NCBI GenBank assembly: GCA_903905335.1
Contig: CAIVGC010000043.1
Coordinates: 1 to 42,286, forward strand
Origin: an uncultured Methylococcaceae bacterium
GTDB taxonomy: Bacteria > Pseudomonadota > Gammaproteobacteria > Methylococcales > Methylomonadaceae
Reading direction: 5' to 3'
DNA: 42,286 nucleotides
Under the pieces are notes generated by a model that did no database searches, was not told the origin of the DNA, and saw only the letters and a list, made by a program, of their open reading frames with translations. The position numbers and the translations under genes were made by a program. This document shows, piece by piece, positions 33,660 through 42,286 of this stretch. How positions within the stretch are numbered: the first letter of the stretch is position 1; each line of letters starts with the position of its first letter.

Positions 33660-34250
33660 CTATTCTAGTAAAGGAGTTAATTGTTTGTCAATCGCCTCAC
33701 GCGCTCTAAATAAACGTGAACGTATCGTACCAATAGGGCAATCCATAACTAAGGCAATCTCCTCATAACTTAAACCCTCTAATTCTCGTAACTGAAAAGC
33801 AACACGCATTTCTTCGGGTAAGTTTTCTATCGCCCTATTAAGAGTTGTGATTATTTCTTCATTTAGCAATAATTTCTCAGGCGTTTCCAGCCCTTGTAAT
33901 TGAGACATATTTCCCATGATCTCTAAATCTTGAATATCCAATTGATAATCACTATGCCTTCTAGTCCGTGAAATCAGATAATTTTTAGCGGCATTAATAG
34001 CAATGCGATACAGCCATGTATAAAAAGCGGCCTCACCTCTAAAATTACCTAACGCCCGATAAGCTTTAATAAAAGCTTCCTGAGCTACATCTTGAGCTTC
34101 ACTGGGATCTTTAACATAACGATTAACCAACTGAATAATTTTATGCTGATATTTAATCACCAAAAAATCAAAGGCAGCCTTATCACCTTGCTGAACCCGC
34201 GACACTAATTCTTCGTCTAATTGTTCGCATTTTCTGGGCTGATTAATCAC
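33660..34250 (-). CDS. rpoE: Extracytoplasmic-stress sigma factor sigma-E
   Basis: This 196-residue ECF sigma factor directs the envelope-stress regulon. Region 2 includes FLVIKYQHKIIQLVNRY and DVAQEAFIKAYRAL. Region 4 includes EMRVAFQLRELEGLSYEEIA and PIGTIRSRLFRAREAI. It starts at a GTG at 34250 with AAAGAG upstream. It is followed by rseA and is divergent from nadB, the layout of E. coli and Pseudomonas. It has a possible sigma-E promoter upstream for self-activation. Confidence 0.95.
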   Translation of the reverse strand: MINQPRKCEQLDEELVSRVQQGDKAAFDFLVIKYQHKIIQLVNRYVKDPSEAQDVAQEAFIKAYRALGNFRGEAAFYTWLYRIAINAAKNYLISRTRRHSDYQLDIQDLEIMGNMSQLQGLETPEKLLLNEEIITTLNRAIENLPEEMRVAFQLRELEGLSYEEIALVMDCPIGTIRSRLFRAREAIDKQLTPLLE

Positions 34251-34269
34251 TTCGGCTCTTTGAATAAGG

Positions 34270-34298
34270 TCATGGACAGCAATGATGTCATAAAGTTC
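34270..34298 (-). promoter_or_regulatory. Candidate autoregulatory sigma-E promoter of rpoE
   Basis: On the minus strand GAACTT (34293-34298) is followed after 16 bases by TCCATGA (34270-34276), about 20 bases before the GTG start. The -35 box fits sigma-E well and the -10 box only in part. Confidence 0.35.
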
Positions 34299-34427
34299 TT
34301 AGGTACAAAATTGTGCTATCACGCTAAAAAGCGTTATTATCCATAAACGTTACTAACTAAGCCACAATCTTCACTTAGTAACCGACACTTTATTCACTTT
34401 TATTTTAGTATCTACGCAATTACCATC

Positions 34428-36029
34428 ATGCCTTATACAAAAAAACTAGAAGTACTAATTATTGGCAGCGGCGGAGCAGGTCTTACGCTAGCCTTAAAGT
34501 TAGCTGAACAACACATATCTGTTGCTGTATTATCCAAATTTGCACTCATTTCTAGCAGCACCTATTATGCTCAAGGTGGAATATCTGCAGTTTTTGATGC
34601 CGAAGATTCTATAGAATCACATATCGAAGACACCCTTGATGCTGGTGCAGGGCTATGTAAGCCCGACATTGTCAGATTAACAGTGACTCAAGGTAAAAAC
34701 TCCATAGAATGGTTACGAACACAGGGCGTTGTGTTTACTGAAGAAGAAAACGCCTCGGGCCAAACACAGCTGCATTTAAACCGTGAAGGCGGTCATTCGC
34801 ACCGACGAGTAGTACATTCTGATGATGCCACCGGCAAAGCCGTATCGCTATCACTGATTGAACGTGCACAACAACATCCCAACATCGAATTATTAGATCA
34901 TCATAATGTGGTCGAATTAATCACCTTGCCTACAAACGATGCGAATGGCAAAAAAATAATCGGTGCTTATGTCTTAGATACTCAAGAAAATAAAGTTAAA
35001 ACCTTAGCCGCCAAGATTGTAGTCCTGGCAACGGGTGGCGCTAATATGGCCTATATGTATAGTACTAATCCTCATAGTTCTACAGGAGATGGTATTGCCT
35101 TAGCTTGGCGTGCAGGGTGTCGCGTTAGCAATATGGAATTTATGCAATTTCATCCCACCTGTCTTTATCATCCTGAAGCACGATCTTTTCTTATTAGCGA
35201 AGCATTAAGAGGCGAAGGCGGTAAATTGGTGCTCAAAGATGGCTCGTCTTTTATGGAAAAATTCGATTCTAGGGGCGAATTAGCGCCTAGAGACATCGTC
35301 GCAAGAGCCATAGATCACGAAATGAAAAAACGAGGCATAGATTGTGTCTACTTGGATATCAGCCATAAACCAGCCACTTTTATTCGCGAACACTTTCCAA
35401 CCATTTATCAACAATGCTTAGACTATGGTATAGACATAACCAAGCAACCCATTCCCGTAGTTCCGGCCGCACATTACACCTGTGGTGGCGTCATGACAGA
35501 CGACTACGCTCGTACCGACATTACCAATTTATATGCTGTCGGCGAAGTAGCTTGTACTGGACTACACGGTGCCAATCGGATGGCTAGCAACTCTTTACTA
35601 GAATGCCTAGTTTTTGCTGATCGTGCTTGTGCTGATATATTACAAAAACTCCCCACAATTATCTCACTCCCCAAAATACCTGATTGGGACGAATCTAAAG
35701 TCACAGATTCAGATGAAGAAGTCGTCGTTGCCCATAACTGGAACGAACTACGGCATTTTATGTGGGATTATGTCGGCATAGTAAGAACCGACAAACGCTT
35801 AAATCGTGCATTAAGTCGAGTAGAGTTACTGAAAAAAGAAATAACGGAGTATTATAGTCATTTTCGCATTACCAGTGACTTACTAGAATTACGTAATTTA
35901 GTTATAGTTGCCGAACTCATTATTCGTTGCGCCCAGCAGCGCAAAGAGAGTAGAGGTTTACACTATACTCTAGATTACCCAGAAACAGATCAAAGTGTTC
36001 CGCCACTTGATACTATACTTATTCCTTAG
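34428..36029 (+). CDS. nadB: L-aspartate oxidase
   Basis: This FAD enzyme oxidises aspartate to iminoaspartate, the first step of NAD synthesis. It has 533 residues. FAD motifs are [17 protein letters not shown] at the start and [17 protein letters not shown]. Catalytic and substrate parts include [31 protein letters not shown] and MQFHPTCL. The C-terminal helical domain (about 430-530) is complete. It is divergent from rpoE with 177 bases between, as in E. coli. It is cytoplasmic and normally works with NadA, which is not in the window. Confidence 0.97.
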   Translation: MPYTKKLEVLIIGSGGAGLTLALKLAEQHISVAVLSKFALISSSTYYAQGGISAVFDAEDSIESHIEDTLDAGAGLCKPDIVRLTVTQGKNSIEWLRTQGVVFTEEENASGQTQLHLNREGGHSHRRVVHSDDATGKAVSLSLIERAQQHPNIELLDHHNVVELITLPTNDANGKKIIGAYVLDTQENKVKTLAAKIVVLATGGANMAYMYSTNPHSSTGDGIALAWRAGCRVSNMEFMQFHPTCLYHPEARSFLISEALRGEGGKLVLKDGSSFMEKFDSRGELAPRDIVARAIDHEMKKRGIDCVYLDISHKPATFIREHFPTIYQQCLDYGIDITKQPIPVVPAAHYTCGGVMTDDYARTDITNLYAVGEVACTGLHGANRMASNSLLECLVFADRACADILQKLPTIISLPKIPDWDESKVTDSDEEVVVAHNWNELRHFMWDYVGIVRTDKRLNRALSRVELLKKEITEYYSHFRITSDLLELRNLVIVAELIIRCAQQRKESRGLHYTLDYPETDQSVPPLDTILIP

Positions 36030-36284
36030 CTTGCTCAGCTTTTTTAAAGTACATGAGAATCAGCCTCCATGATAGAAAAATACCTCGCTCTAATGTTATT
36101 TGATTACGCTAAAAAACATTGAATAATATTTTAGCTGTTGCTGATATCTAAAATATGCGATAAGTTAAAAGCTTGTTATTTTAAAATTGCTATTCAGAAG
36201 CTATCTATTCAATTTAAAGTTTATAAAATAATCACTTTGATTTTATGCATCATTATTAATTAGCACTAAAATAAGCCATAACTA

Positions 36285-38444
36285 ATGACGACAAAACGAC
36301 ATATAGCAAATAGCCTTAGTAACGGCATCTCTTCCGATGAGGCACATGCACAGCCATTAAACAAAAGCTTACCTAGCACTTGCATTTTAGTCATCAGCCA
36401 AGACAGCCACTTTAATTTACTGACTATTGAAAATTTACGTGCCGCTGCTTTTTTTGTAGAAGTCGCCTGCACAAGTGCACAGGCACAAGAAAGCATAAAA
36501 AAACAACAACCAGATATTATTCTCTTAGATTGCTCACTAGAAAATCTTAATAGCTTTCAATTATGCAAGCTCTTAAGAACTAATCCTGAGCTCATAGATA
36601 CACCCATTATCATGGTTACCGCACCGAACGATAATGAGTCTATTAATAAAGCCTACACCGCAGGCGCTACCGACTTTATCTCGAAACCCATAAACTACTT
36701 GGCATTTACTCATCACATCTACTTTATTTTAAAATCTAGTCAAAATACCCACGAACTGCGAAATCCTAGCCTACAATTAGCCACTTTAACCACACTAAAA
36801 TCTGCTCAACGCATTGCTAGATTTGGCTATTGGACTTGGCGCATAAAAGACAATCACTTTGAGATTTCTGCCCACTTGGCAAATTTATGTGGTATTGAGC
36901 TAGAGCAATTCGACGGTACCCTTCAAGGTTTTATACAATTAGTTTATCCACATGATCGTAATTACGTTGAAAATCTATTTGCTACGACGACAGATTTAAA
37001 TAGCCCACAAAAAATTGAATATCGACTTCAAGTCAACCATGCAGAACCCATTATTGTCCAGCAAGAAATAGAGGCCATTAATAACAAAGATGAATTTATT
37101 ATCACAGGCACAGTTCAAGACATTACCCGACAAAAAGCAGATGAGCAAAAAATCTACCAATTGTCTTTCTATGATAATCTGACCGGCTTAGCAAATAGAC
37201 CCTACTATATAGAACGCATCAATTGTCTTATAAACACAGCAACTAGGCGCAATGAACAATTTGCTTTTTTGTTTATTAATCTTGATGACTTTAAAGAAGT
37301 TAATGATCGCTACGGCCATCACCTAGGCGATCAGTTTCTTTATGCCATTGCTCAGCGTTTAAAATTAGTTGCTCGAGAAATAGATTTTATAGCGCGCTTA
37401 GGTGGCGATGAATTTTGCATCATTATTGATAATGTTTTCGACGACAATGATGTCATAAAAGTAATTAAACGCTGCCTATATCAGATTAAGCAGCCACTAA
37501 CAATAGATAATCACCAACTAACTCCTGGCGCCAGTATCGGCATCTCTATTTTTCCAAGAGATGGCAATAATATGAACGACCTGATTACGGCAGCTGATTC
37601 TGCGATGTTTCAAGCGAAACAAACTGGAAAACATGGCTATAGTTTTCATTCGCATAATAAATCAACCCCCGCCACGCTCCGCAGAGAAAAAGAACAATTG
37701 TTACGAGAGGCTTTTAAACAAGACCAACTCATACTGTACTATCAACCACAACTGTCCATGAGCAATAGACAAGTAGTGGGTATGGAAGCGCTAGTTCGCT
37801 GGCAGCACCCAACATTGGGTATTGTTACCCCAGACTACTTTCTTGATATGATAGAACAATTAGGATTACAGTCTGAGCTAGGTGTATGGGCCATTAAAAC
37901 AGCCTGTAAGCAACTAGCCGACTGGCATAGCTGTGGTTTGCCATATATACAAGTGGCTGTTAATTTATTTCCTACTCATTTTCAAGACCATCAACTTGTA
38001 GAAATCGTTAAAGAAACTCTATATGAAACCGGAGTCCCTGCACATTTCTTAGAACTAGAAGTTACAGAAAGCGCCATGCAAACCAAAGGTCATATAGAGG
38101 TTTTTAAACAGCTTAGAAACATCGGCTTAAAAATTGCAATCGATGATTTCGGTACCGGCTTTTCCTGCTTAGCATCTTTAAAACAATTGCCATTGGATTG
38201 CTTAAAAATAGATAAAATATTTATAGACGATATGCTTTACAATTCCCATACCGTTTTATTACTAGGGACTATAATCAGTTTAGCTCATGCCCTAGACTAC
38301 TCCTTAATTGCAGAGGGCGTTGAAACGGAAGGTCAGGCATTAAGATTACAGCGTTTAGGCTGTGATATTATCCAAGGTTATCATTTTAGTAAGCCATTAC
38401 CCGCAGATGAGATTCCAGAATTCGTCAGAAAAACCCTCCATTAA
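36285..38444 (+). CDS. Receiver-PAS-GGDEF-EAL cyclic-di-GMP protein
   Basis: This 719-residue soluble protein has four domains: a response-regulator receiver (about 28-150, Asp near residue 80 in ILLDCSLE, Lys near 132 in SKPIN), PAS (about 175-285), GGDEF (about 290-455, RLGGDEF intact near 372) and EAL (about 465-715, MEALVRW near 500, DDFGTGFSCL). Both catalytic motifs are complete, so it may make and/or degrade cyclic-di-GMP under control of a histidine kinase. No kinase gene is adjacent. It stands 255 bases after nadB and is monocistronic. The ATG at 36285 has only a weak ribosome-binding site. Net activity cannot be decided by sequence. Confidence 0.93.
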   Translation: MTTKRHIANSLSNGISSDEAHAQPLNKSLPSTCILVISQDSHFNLLTIENLRAAAFFVEVACTSAQAQESIKKQQPDIILLDCSLENLNSFQLCKLLRTNPELIDTPIIMVTAPNDNESINKAYTAGATDFISKPINYLAFTHHIYFILKSSQNTHELRNPSLQLATLTTLKSAQRIARFGYWTWRIKDNHFEISAHLANLCGIELEQFDGTLQGFIQLVYPHDRNYVENLFATTTDLNSPQKIEYRLQVNHAEPIIVQQEIEAINNKDEFIITGTVQDITRQKADEQKIYQLSFYDNLTGLANRPYYIERINCLINTATRRNEQFAFLFINLDDFKEVNDRYGHHLGDQFLYAIAQRLKLVAREIDFIARLGGDEFCIIIDNVFDDNDVIKVIKRCLYQIKQPLTIDNHQLTPGASIGISIFPRDGNNMNDLITAADSAMFQAKQTGKHGYSFHSHNKSTPATLRREKEQLLREAFKQDQLILYYQPQLSMSNRQVVGMEALVRWQHPTLGIVTPDYFLDMIEQLGLQSELGVWAIKTACKQLADWHSCGLPYIQVAVNLFPTHFQDHQLVEIVKETLYETGVPAHFLELEVTESAMQTKGHIEVFKQLRNIGLKIAIDDFGTGFSCLASLKQLPLDCLKIDKIFIDDMLYNSHTVLLLGTIISLAHALDYSLIAEGVETEGQALRLQRLGCDIIQGYHFSKPLPADEIPEFVRKTLH

Positions 38445-38509
38445 TAACTCGCTATCGTAGAGCAATAATCATTTATTATTTTTAAGTTAGACAGGCACTT
38501 CAAATAACA

Positions 38510-39277
38510 CTAAGCGCCAATAAACCCATGTAAACCGCGCTTGGACTTAACGGCCAACCAGGCTTTTAAATGCACTAACTCTTCGGTTTCTTCCAGCTCA
38601 TCTATACTCTGCTTATTTCTTAATAAGCGAAAAGCAGCCGATAAGGCTTTTAAACGATCACCCAGAATACCTGCTCGTCTTAAACCTACTGTATTTAATT
38701 TATAATGCCTTGCAGGGCGTCCGCCTACCAACATATAGGGAATGACATCCATGTTAAGTCCGGTCGTACCTTGCACTATGGCATAAGAACCAATGCGGCA
38801 AAATTGATGCGCCACCACAGCACCGCCAATAAAGACATTATTACCGACCTCAACATGACCACCTATAGCCACATTATTAGCAAAAATAGTGTTATTGCCA
38901 ATCGTACAATCATGTGCAACATGACTGTTATTCATAAAAAAACAACCATTACCAATACGTGTTTCAGCCTGTTCTTTAGATGCTCGATGAGCCGTAAAGC
39001 CTTCTCTAAAAACATTACTATCGCCAATAAGCAACCAAGAATCAGTTTCTGACTTAAAGCTAGTATCTTGAGGCAAGCCGCCCAAGACAGCATGAGGATG
39101 TAAGATATTAGCGTTACCCATGCGCACATGGCCATGCACCACAGCATGAGCGCCTAACTGGCAATGATCACCTAAGACCGCACCGCTTTCAATGACGGCA
39201 AAAGGACCTATGCTGCAATGTTCACCTAGCGTGACATCAGTATCTATAAATGCAGTGGGATGTATGTTTTGTGTCAT
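38510..39277 (-). CDS. lpxA: LpxA-like UDP-GlcNAc acyltransferase, divergent copy
   Basis: This 255-residue left-handed beta-helix protein has many hexapeptide repeats (for example IGNNTIFANNVAIGGHVEVG) and the LpxA-type C-terminal helical region (LNTVGLRRAGI). The catalytic His is kept in SHVAHDC. The segment after the first coils reads FREGFTAHRASKEQAETRIG, where standard LpxA has a REFVTINRGT type sequence, so it is divergent. It lies beside xerD and not in the usual lpxD-fabZ-lpxA-lpxB operon. It could be a second paralogue with a different acyl chain or sugar preference, or the only copy in a rearranged genome. Confidence 0.8.
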   Translation of the reverse strand: MTQNIHPTAFIDTDVTLGEHCSIGPFAVIESGAVLGDHCQLGAHAVVHGHVRMGNANILHPHAVLGGLPQDTSFKSETDSWLLIGDSNVFREGFTAHRASKEQAETRIGNGCFFMNNSHVAHDCTIGNNTIFANNVAIGGHVEVGNNVFIGGAVVAHQFCRIGSYAIVQGTTGLNMDVIPYMLVGGRPARHYKLNTVGLRRAGILGDRLKALSAAFRLLRNKQSIDELEETEELVHLKAWLAVKSKRGLHGFIGA

Positions 39278-39282
39278 CGTGA

Positions 39283-40167
39283 CTAACCTCTAGGATGAAA
39301 TTTTGTATGTAAGGTTTTTAAACGTTCGCGGGCAATATGTGTATAAATTTGTGTAGTCGACAAATCCACATGCCCTAATAACAATTGTACAACGCGCAAA
39401 TCCGCCCCATGGTTTAACAAATGCGTGGCAAAAGCATGCCGCAGAGTATGCGGTGACAAGTCTTTATTAATGCCAGCCTTTTTAGCATGGCGCTTGATAA
39501 TATGCCAAAACGCTTGTCGAGTCATACCGTCGCCGCGATTGGTGACAAACAAATAATCACACTGCCGCTCAGCCAATAAAGTTTTACGTGCTTGCGCCAT
39601 ATAATCTTCTAGCCAAGTCATAGCGACCTCACCGACAGGCACCAAACGCTCTTTATTGCCTTTACCACGAATTCTGACTACGCCCTGCCTTAAACTGATA
39701 TGTTCAAATTTCATACCAACCAACTCAGAGACTCTAAGCCCAGTCGCATAGAGCATTTCTAACATGGCTCTGTCTCTAAAACCCATGGCATTACTATGCT
39801 CAGGTGCATTAAGCAACAACACTACATCATGTTCAGAAAGTGAGATCGGTAAAGGCCTACCTAATTGAGGCGATTCAATCAGCCCCGTAGGATCATTGCT
39901 GATACGATTTTCTCTTAGAAAATAACCATAAAAGCGCCGCAGACTCGATAAAATACGTGCAGTAGAACGATTGCCGATACCGGCTTGATAGCGACTAGCC
40001 AAGAACGTTGATAAATCGCTAGTATCTACGTCTAATAATGATTTATCAGCTAAGTTTTTAGCAAAGATGCGTAAATCACTGCCATAAGCAGACAAAGTAT
40101 TTTCACTTAAGCCCTGCTCTACCCAAACCGCATCCAAAAATTGTTCGATTAAGTCAAGATTACTCAT
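39283..40167 (-). CDS. xerD: Tyrosine site-specific recombinase XerD
   Basis: This enzyme resolves chromosome dimers at dif with XerC. It has 294 residues, the standard length, with an N-terminal SAM-like DNA-binding domain (residues 1-95) and a catalytic domain. Catalytic residues are Arg145, Lys169, His240, Arg243, His266 and Tyr275 (HTLRHAFATHL, LLGHVDLSTTQIYTH). It is more like XerD than XerC by the start sequence and length. It overlaps ogt by 8 bases and lpxA follows after 5 bases, so the three genes are co-transcribed. It is not associated with a mobile element here. Confidence 0.92.
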   Translation of the reverse strand: MSNLDLIEQFLDAVWVEQGLSENTLSAYGSDLRIFAKNLADKSLLDVDTSDLSTFLASRYQAGIGNRSTARILSSLRRFYGYFLRENRISNDPTGLIESPQLGRPLPISLSEHDVVLLLNAPEHSNAMGFRDRAMLEMLYATGLRVSELVGMKFEHISLRQGVVRIRGKGNKERLVPVGEVAMTWLEDYMAQARKTLLAERQCDYLFVTNRGDGMTRQAFWHIIKRHAKKAGINKDLSPHTLRHAFATHLLNHGADLRVVQLLLGHVDLSTTQIYTHIARERLKTLHTKFHPRG

Positions 40168-40651
40168 AATTAAAGCTAGCTTCAGCCTTTAATAATTTAG
40201 CTTTAATGTGTATAAGATCACCTCCGGTCTGACCGCAATAGCCACCTAAGCCAGAAACAGAAACGACTCGATGACAAGGAATCAGAAAAGGATAGGGATT
40301 GTCACGACAAGCATTACCGACCGCTCGTGCAGAAGACCCAATTTTTGCGGCTAAAGCAGAATAGCTAATAGTAGTTCCATAAGGAATATTGCATAGCTCA
40401 GACCATACTAACTGACGAAACTGGCTACCTTGCTTTAATAACTTGACTGCAAACGGTGCGTTTTCTTTTAAATCCAGCCGCTGAATCACCGGATGATTAT
40501 TATTAATGGATAGCGTATCGTCAGTCTTTAAAACCCAAACAGCCTGACAAATAACATCTAGGCGTATCATTAATTGCAAATAACCAGCAGGAGTATATAG
40601 GGTTATAAACTCCTTAGCGCCTGAGCAACTTTCAATCCATTGAATCATCAT
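40160..40651 (-). CDS. ogt: Methylated-DNA-protein cysteine methyltransferase (Ogt type)
   Basis: This suicide enzyme removes alkyl groups from O6-methylguanine onto its own cysteine. The active site is LIPCHRVV, and helix-turn-helix DNA-binding is indicated by IPYGTTISYSALAAKIGSSARAVG, shown here in parts. The ATG at 40651 (with a second at 40648) gives 163 residues, normal for the family. The frame extends to 40720, but the extra residues are translated from the dispersed repeat at 40681-40780 and are not family-like. No strong ribosome-binding site is seen. It overlaps xerD by 8 bases. Confidence 0.92.
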   Translation of the reverse strand: MMIQWIESCSGAKEFITLYTPAGYLQLMIRLDVICQAVWVLKTDDTLSINNNHPVIQRLDLKENAPFAVKLLKQGSQFRQLVWSELCNIPYGTTISYSALAAKIGSSARAVGNACRDNPYPFLIPCHRVVSVSGLGGYCGQTGGDLIHIKAKLLKAEASFNYE

Positions 40652-40680
40652 GATCAAAATCAGCCGTTTCAAGTTAAAGC

Positions 40681-40780
40681 GGACGTTGGTTGGGTTGCAT
40701 CTTTTCGCAACCCAACTCATTGCCGAGCGTTGTTTTGTTGGGTTAACGATAGAGCCGTTAGCCCAACCTACAGTGTATTG
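40681..40780. repeat. First copy of a 100-bp direct repeat
   Basis: This sequence is repeated 137 bases later at 40818-40917 with only a few changes. It contains the hairpin GGTTGCATCTTTTCGCAACC. It lies just upstream of the ogt start, and its reverse strand runs into the unneeded N-terminal extension of that frame. Confidence 0.9.
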
Positions 40781-40784
40781 CCAA

Positions 40785-40813
40785 GCCTGTCGGGGTTACA
40801 AACCCCGACAGGC
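40785..40813. repeat. Perfect palindrome between the two 100-bp repeats
   Basis: Arms 40785-40797 (GCCTGTCGGGGTT) and 40801-40813 are exact reverse complements with a 3-base loop. The GGGGTTA core recalls the palindrome at 18604-18627. Confidence 0.9.
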
Positions 40814-40817
40814 ATCG

Positions 40818-40917
40818 GGACGTAGGTTGGGTTGCATCTTTTCGCAACCCAACTCATTGCCGAGCATTGTTTTGTTGGGTTAACGATAGAGCCGTTAGCC
40901 CAACCTACGGCGTATTG
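40818..40917. repeat. Second copy of the 100-bp direct repeat
   Basis: It is nearly identical to 40681-40780. The last bases of the rppH frame, including its TAG stop at 40905-40907, lie inside this copy, so insertion or spread of the repeat may have set the end of the protein. Confidence 0.9.
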
Positions 40918-41474
40918 TCTATTATGGGCAAAACAGGCGCTTTAACTTTAGTGCCTTTAGGTTCTTGCGCTAAATAACTGGTCGCCGCAACTGGGACTGA
41001 ATCCTGCGTCAAAATTGGCCCTAATTCAATCATGGCTCTTAAATAAACCTTACGCTTAAAATAAACCACATCTTTAAGCGGTTCCCAGTAATCTAACCAG
41101 CGCCAGTCATCAAACTCGGGTTTTGAACAATGATCAAAGCGCACCGTGCTATCTTCAGTCAGCAAGCGCAACATATACCAAATTTGCTTTTGCCCTATAC
41201 ATAAAGGCAACGAGTTTTTACGAACATAGCGTTCAGGTAATTGATACCTTAACCAATAACGTGTGCGTCCCAATATTTCTACGTGCTGCTTTTGCAAGCC
41301 CGTTTCTTCCCACAATTCTCGATACATCGCTGTTTCAGGGTCTTCGTCGTCATTAATTCCGCCTTGCGGGAATTGCCAAGCGTTTACGCCCATCCGTTTT
41401 GCCCAAAACACGCGACCCTCATCATTGCAAAGGATGATTCCGACATTGGGCCGGTATCCTTTAGAGTCTATCAT
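40905..41474 (-). CDS. rppH: RNA pyrophosphohydrolase
   Basis: This Nudix enzyme removes pyrophosphate from 5'-triphosphorylated mRNA and starts decay. It has 189 residues. The Nudix box is complete: [20 protein letters not shown] then TGL. The start [20 protein letters not shown] and the C-terminal [13 protein letters not shown]-type end are typical of RppH. CAGG precedes the ATG. Its last three or four residues come from the 100-bp repeat at 40818-40917. It is divergent from the HAD gene with 158 bases between. Confidence 0.95.
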   Translation of the reverse strand: MIDSKGYRPNVGIILCNDEGRVFWAKRMGVNAWQFPQGGINDDEDPETAMYRELWEETGLQKQHVEILGRTRYWLRYQLPERYVRKNSLPLCIGQKQIWYMLRLLTEDSTVRFDHCSKPEFDDWRWLDYWEPLKDVVYFKRKVYLRAMIELGPILTQDSVPVAATSYLAQEPKGTKVKAPVLPIIDNTP

Positions 41475-41632
41475 GTTAAAACCTGTACTTTTTTCAGCCT
41501 AGAATTTAACTTTAAAATCTCGATAAAAATACAAGACTAGGTTATGTTGTTTATAATGTCTCCATTGTTCCATAAATAACAACTAGATACCAGCGCGTAT
41601 CTACCTTTTTAATAAGCACAAACAGGTTTAAT

Positions 41633-42286
41633 GTGAGTTTAGTGATTTTTGATTTAGATAATACCCTAATTGCCGATGATAGTGATTACTTGTGGGGACA
41701 GTTTCTGGTCGATCAAGGTATTGTTGATAAAGACCTGTATGAACAAGCCAACATCAAGTTTTATGACGATTATAAACACGGCACTTTAGACATTGTTGAG
41801 TATTTGCATTTCTCCCTACAGCCCTTAACGCAACATGATCCTGAGCAACTGTATCGTTGGCGCGAGCAATTTATACTAGACATTATTACCCCGATACTCT
41901 TAAAACCCGCGCAAAAACTCATCGCAAAACACCGTGATCGGGGCGATACCCTAATGGTGATTACCGCCACAAATCGTTTCGTAACCGCCCCCATCGTTGC
42001 CCTTTATGGTATAGAGCATTTATTGGCTACGACACCAGAAATGATAGACGGACGTTACACCGGCCAATACATCGACATCCCCTGCTTTCAAGCAGGTAAA
42101 GTGCAATTATTAAACGCTTGGTTAGAAACCAGCTCAGAAACCCTAGAAGACAGTTGGTTTTATAGCGATTCGCATAATGATTTACCCTTGTTAAAGCTAG
42201 TCGACCACCCAGTTGCGGTAGATCCAGATGAAAAACTCTCGACCTATGCAAAAAACTCAAACTGGCCAATCATCAGTTTAAGATCA
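41633..42286 (+). CDS. HAD-IB family hydrolase (SerB-like), cut by the window end
   Basis: From the GTG at 41633, with CAGG 6 bases upstream, 218 codons are open to the window edge. HAD motif 1 is LVIFDLDNTLIADD (nucleophile Asp), motif 2 is MVITATNRF, and motifs 3 and 4 are in the KVQLLN to FYSDSHNDLPLL segment with the acidic SDSHND pair. The cap region and spacing fit the IB subfamily (phosphoserine phosphatase-like). Relatives sit beside rppH in several gammaproteobacteria. Substrate is not known; likely a small phosphomonoester. The C-terminus is missing from the window but few residues should remain. Confidence 0.88.
   Translation, partial: MSLVIFDLDNTLIADDSDYLWGQFLVDQGIVDKDLYEQANIKFYDDYKHGTLDIVEYLHFSLQPLTQHDPEQLYRWREQFILDIITPILLKPAQKLIAKHRDRGDTLMVITATNRFVTAPIVALYGIEHLLATTPEMIDGRYTGQYIDIPCFQAGKVQLLNAWLETSSETLEDSWFYSDSHNDLPLLKLVDHPVAVDPDEKLSTYAKNSNWPIISLRS

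Noticed and set aside
1-42286. CRISPR array, tRNA, rRNA or riboswitch
   Set aside because: No regular repeat-spacer series, no tRNA cloverleaf or rRNA signature, and no riboswitch core was recognised by reading.

Overview
The window is a chromosomal segment of a Gram-negative gammaproteobacterium. The evidence is gene order typical of that class: prmB-aroC, lpxK-Trm112-kdsB, rpoE-rseA divergent from nadB, rppH beside a HAD-IB hydrolase, and xerD. The alaC-hom-thrC string and the short palindromic repeats make me lean towards a methanotroph-like lineage such as Methylococcales; that is inference only. I see no rRNA, tRNA, CRISPR array, prophage or complete insertion sequence.

Region 1 (about 665-14472, all minus strand) is the unusual part. 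It holds transporters physically joined to, or interleaved with, the parts of a partner-switching pathway (SpoIIE-type phosphatase, RsbW-type kinase, STAS antagonist). In transcription order it has an NCS1-like permease fused to a Cys-rich segment, GAF and SpoIIE phosphatase; a free RsbW-like kinase; a decayed GNAT acetyltransferase gene; a membrane-anchored protein with three tandem ABC substrate-binding domains; a STAS protein with a long unidentified C-terminus; an ABC permease; an ABC ATPase; a beta-carbonic anhydrase; an NCS2 permease whose C-terminal tail resembles a degenerate RsbW-like domain; and a free STAS protein. Small overlaps and short gaps suggest a few co-transcribed blocks. 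My reading is that phosphatase, kinase and STAS proteins couple uptake to signalling. The substrates are unknown.

Region 2 (14614-18229, plus strand) has an orphan two-TM sensor-like protein, a Na+/phosphate cotransporter with a PhoU-like tail, and a PLP aminotransferase. It is followed by 575 bases without a gene that carry a trinucleotide tract and palindromes.

Region 3 (18805-31024, minus strand) is mainly housekeeping: a small secreted protein, an ABC exporter, thrC-hom-alaC (threonine/alanine metabolism), MFS transporter-lpxK-Trm112-kdsB (lipid A/KDO supply), and prmB-aroC. Several miniature inverted-repeat elements sit between these genes. One has a perfect 8-bp target duplication.

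Region 4 (31443-42286) has the envelope-stress locus rpoE-rseA-mucD/degP with candidate sigma-E promoters. It is divergent from nadB and a receiver-PAS-GGDEF-EAL protein. Then come a divergent lpxA, xerD, ogt, rppH and a HAD hydrolase cut by the window end. A 100-bp direct repeat flanks a palindrome between ogt and rppH.
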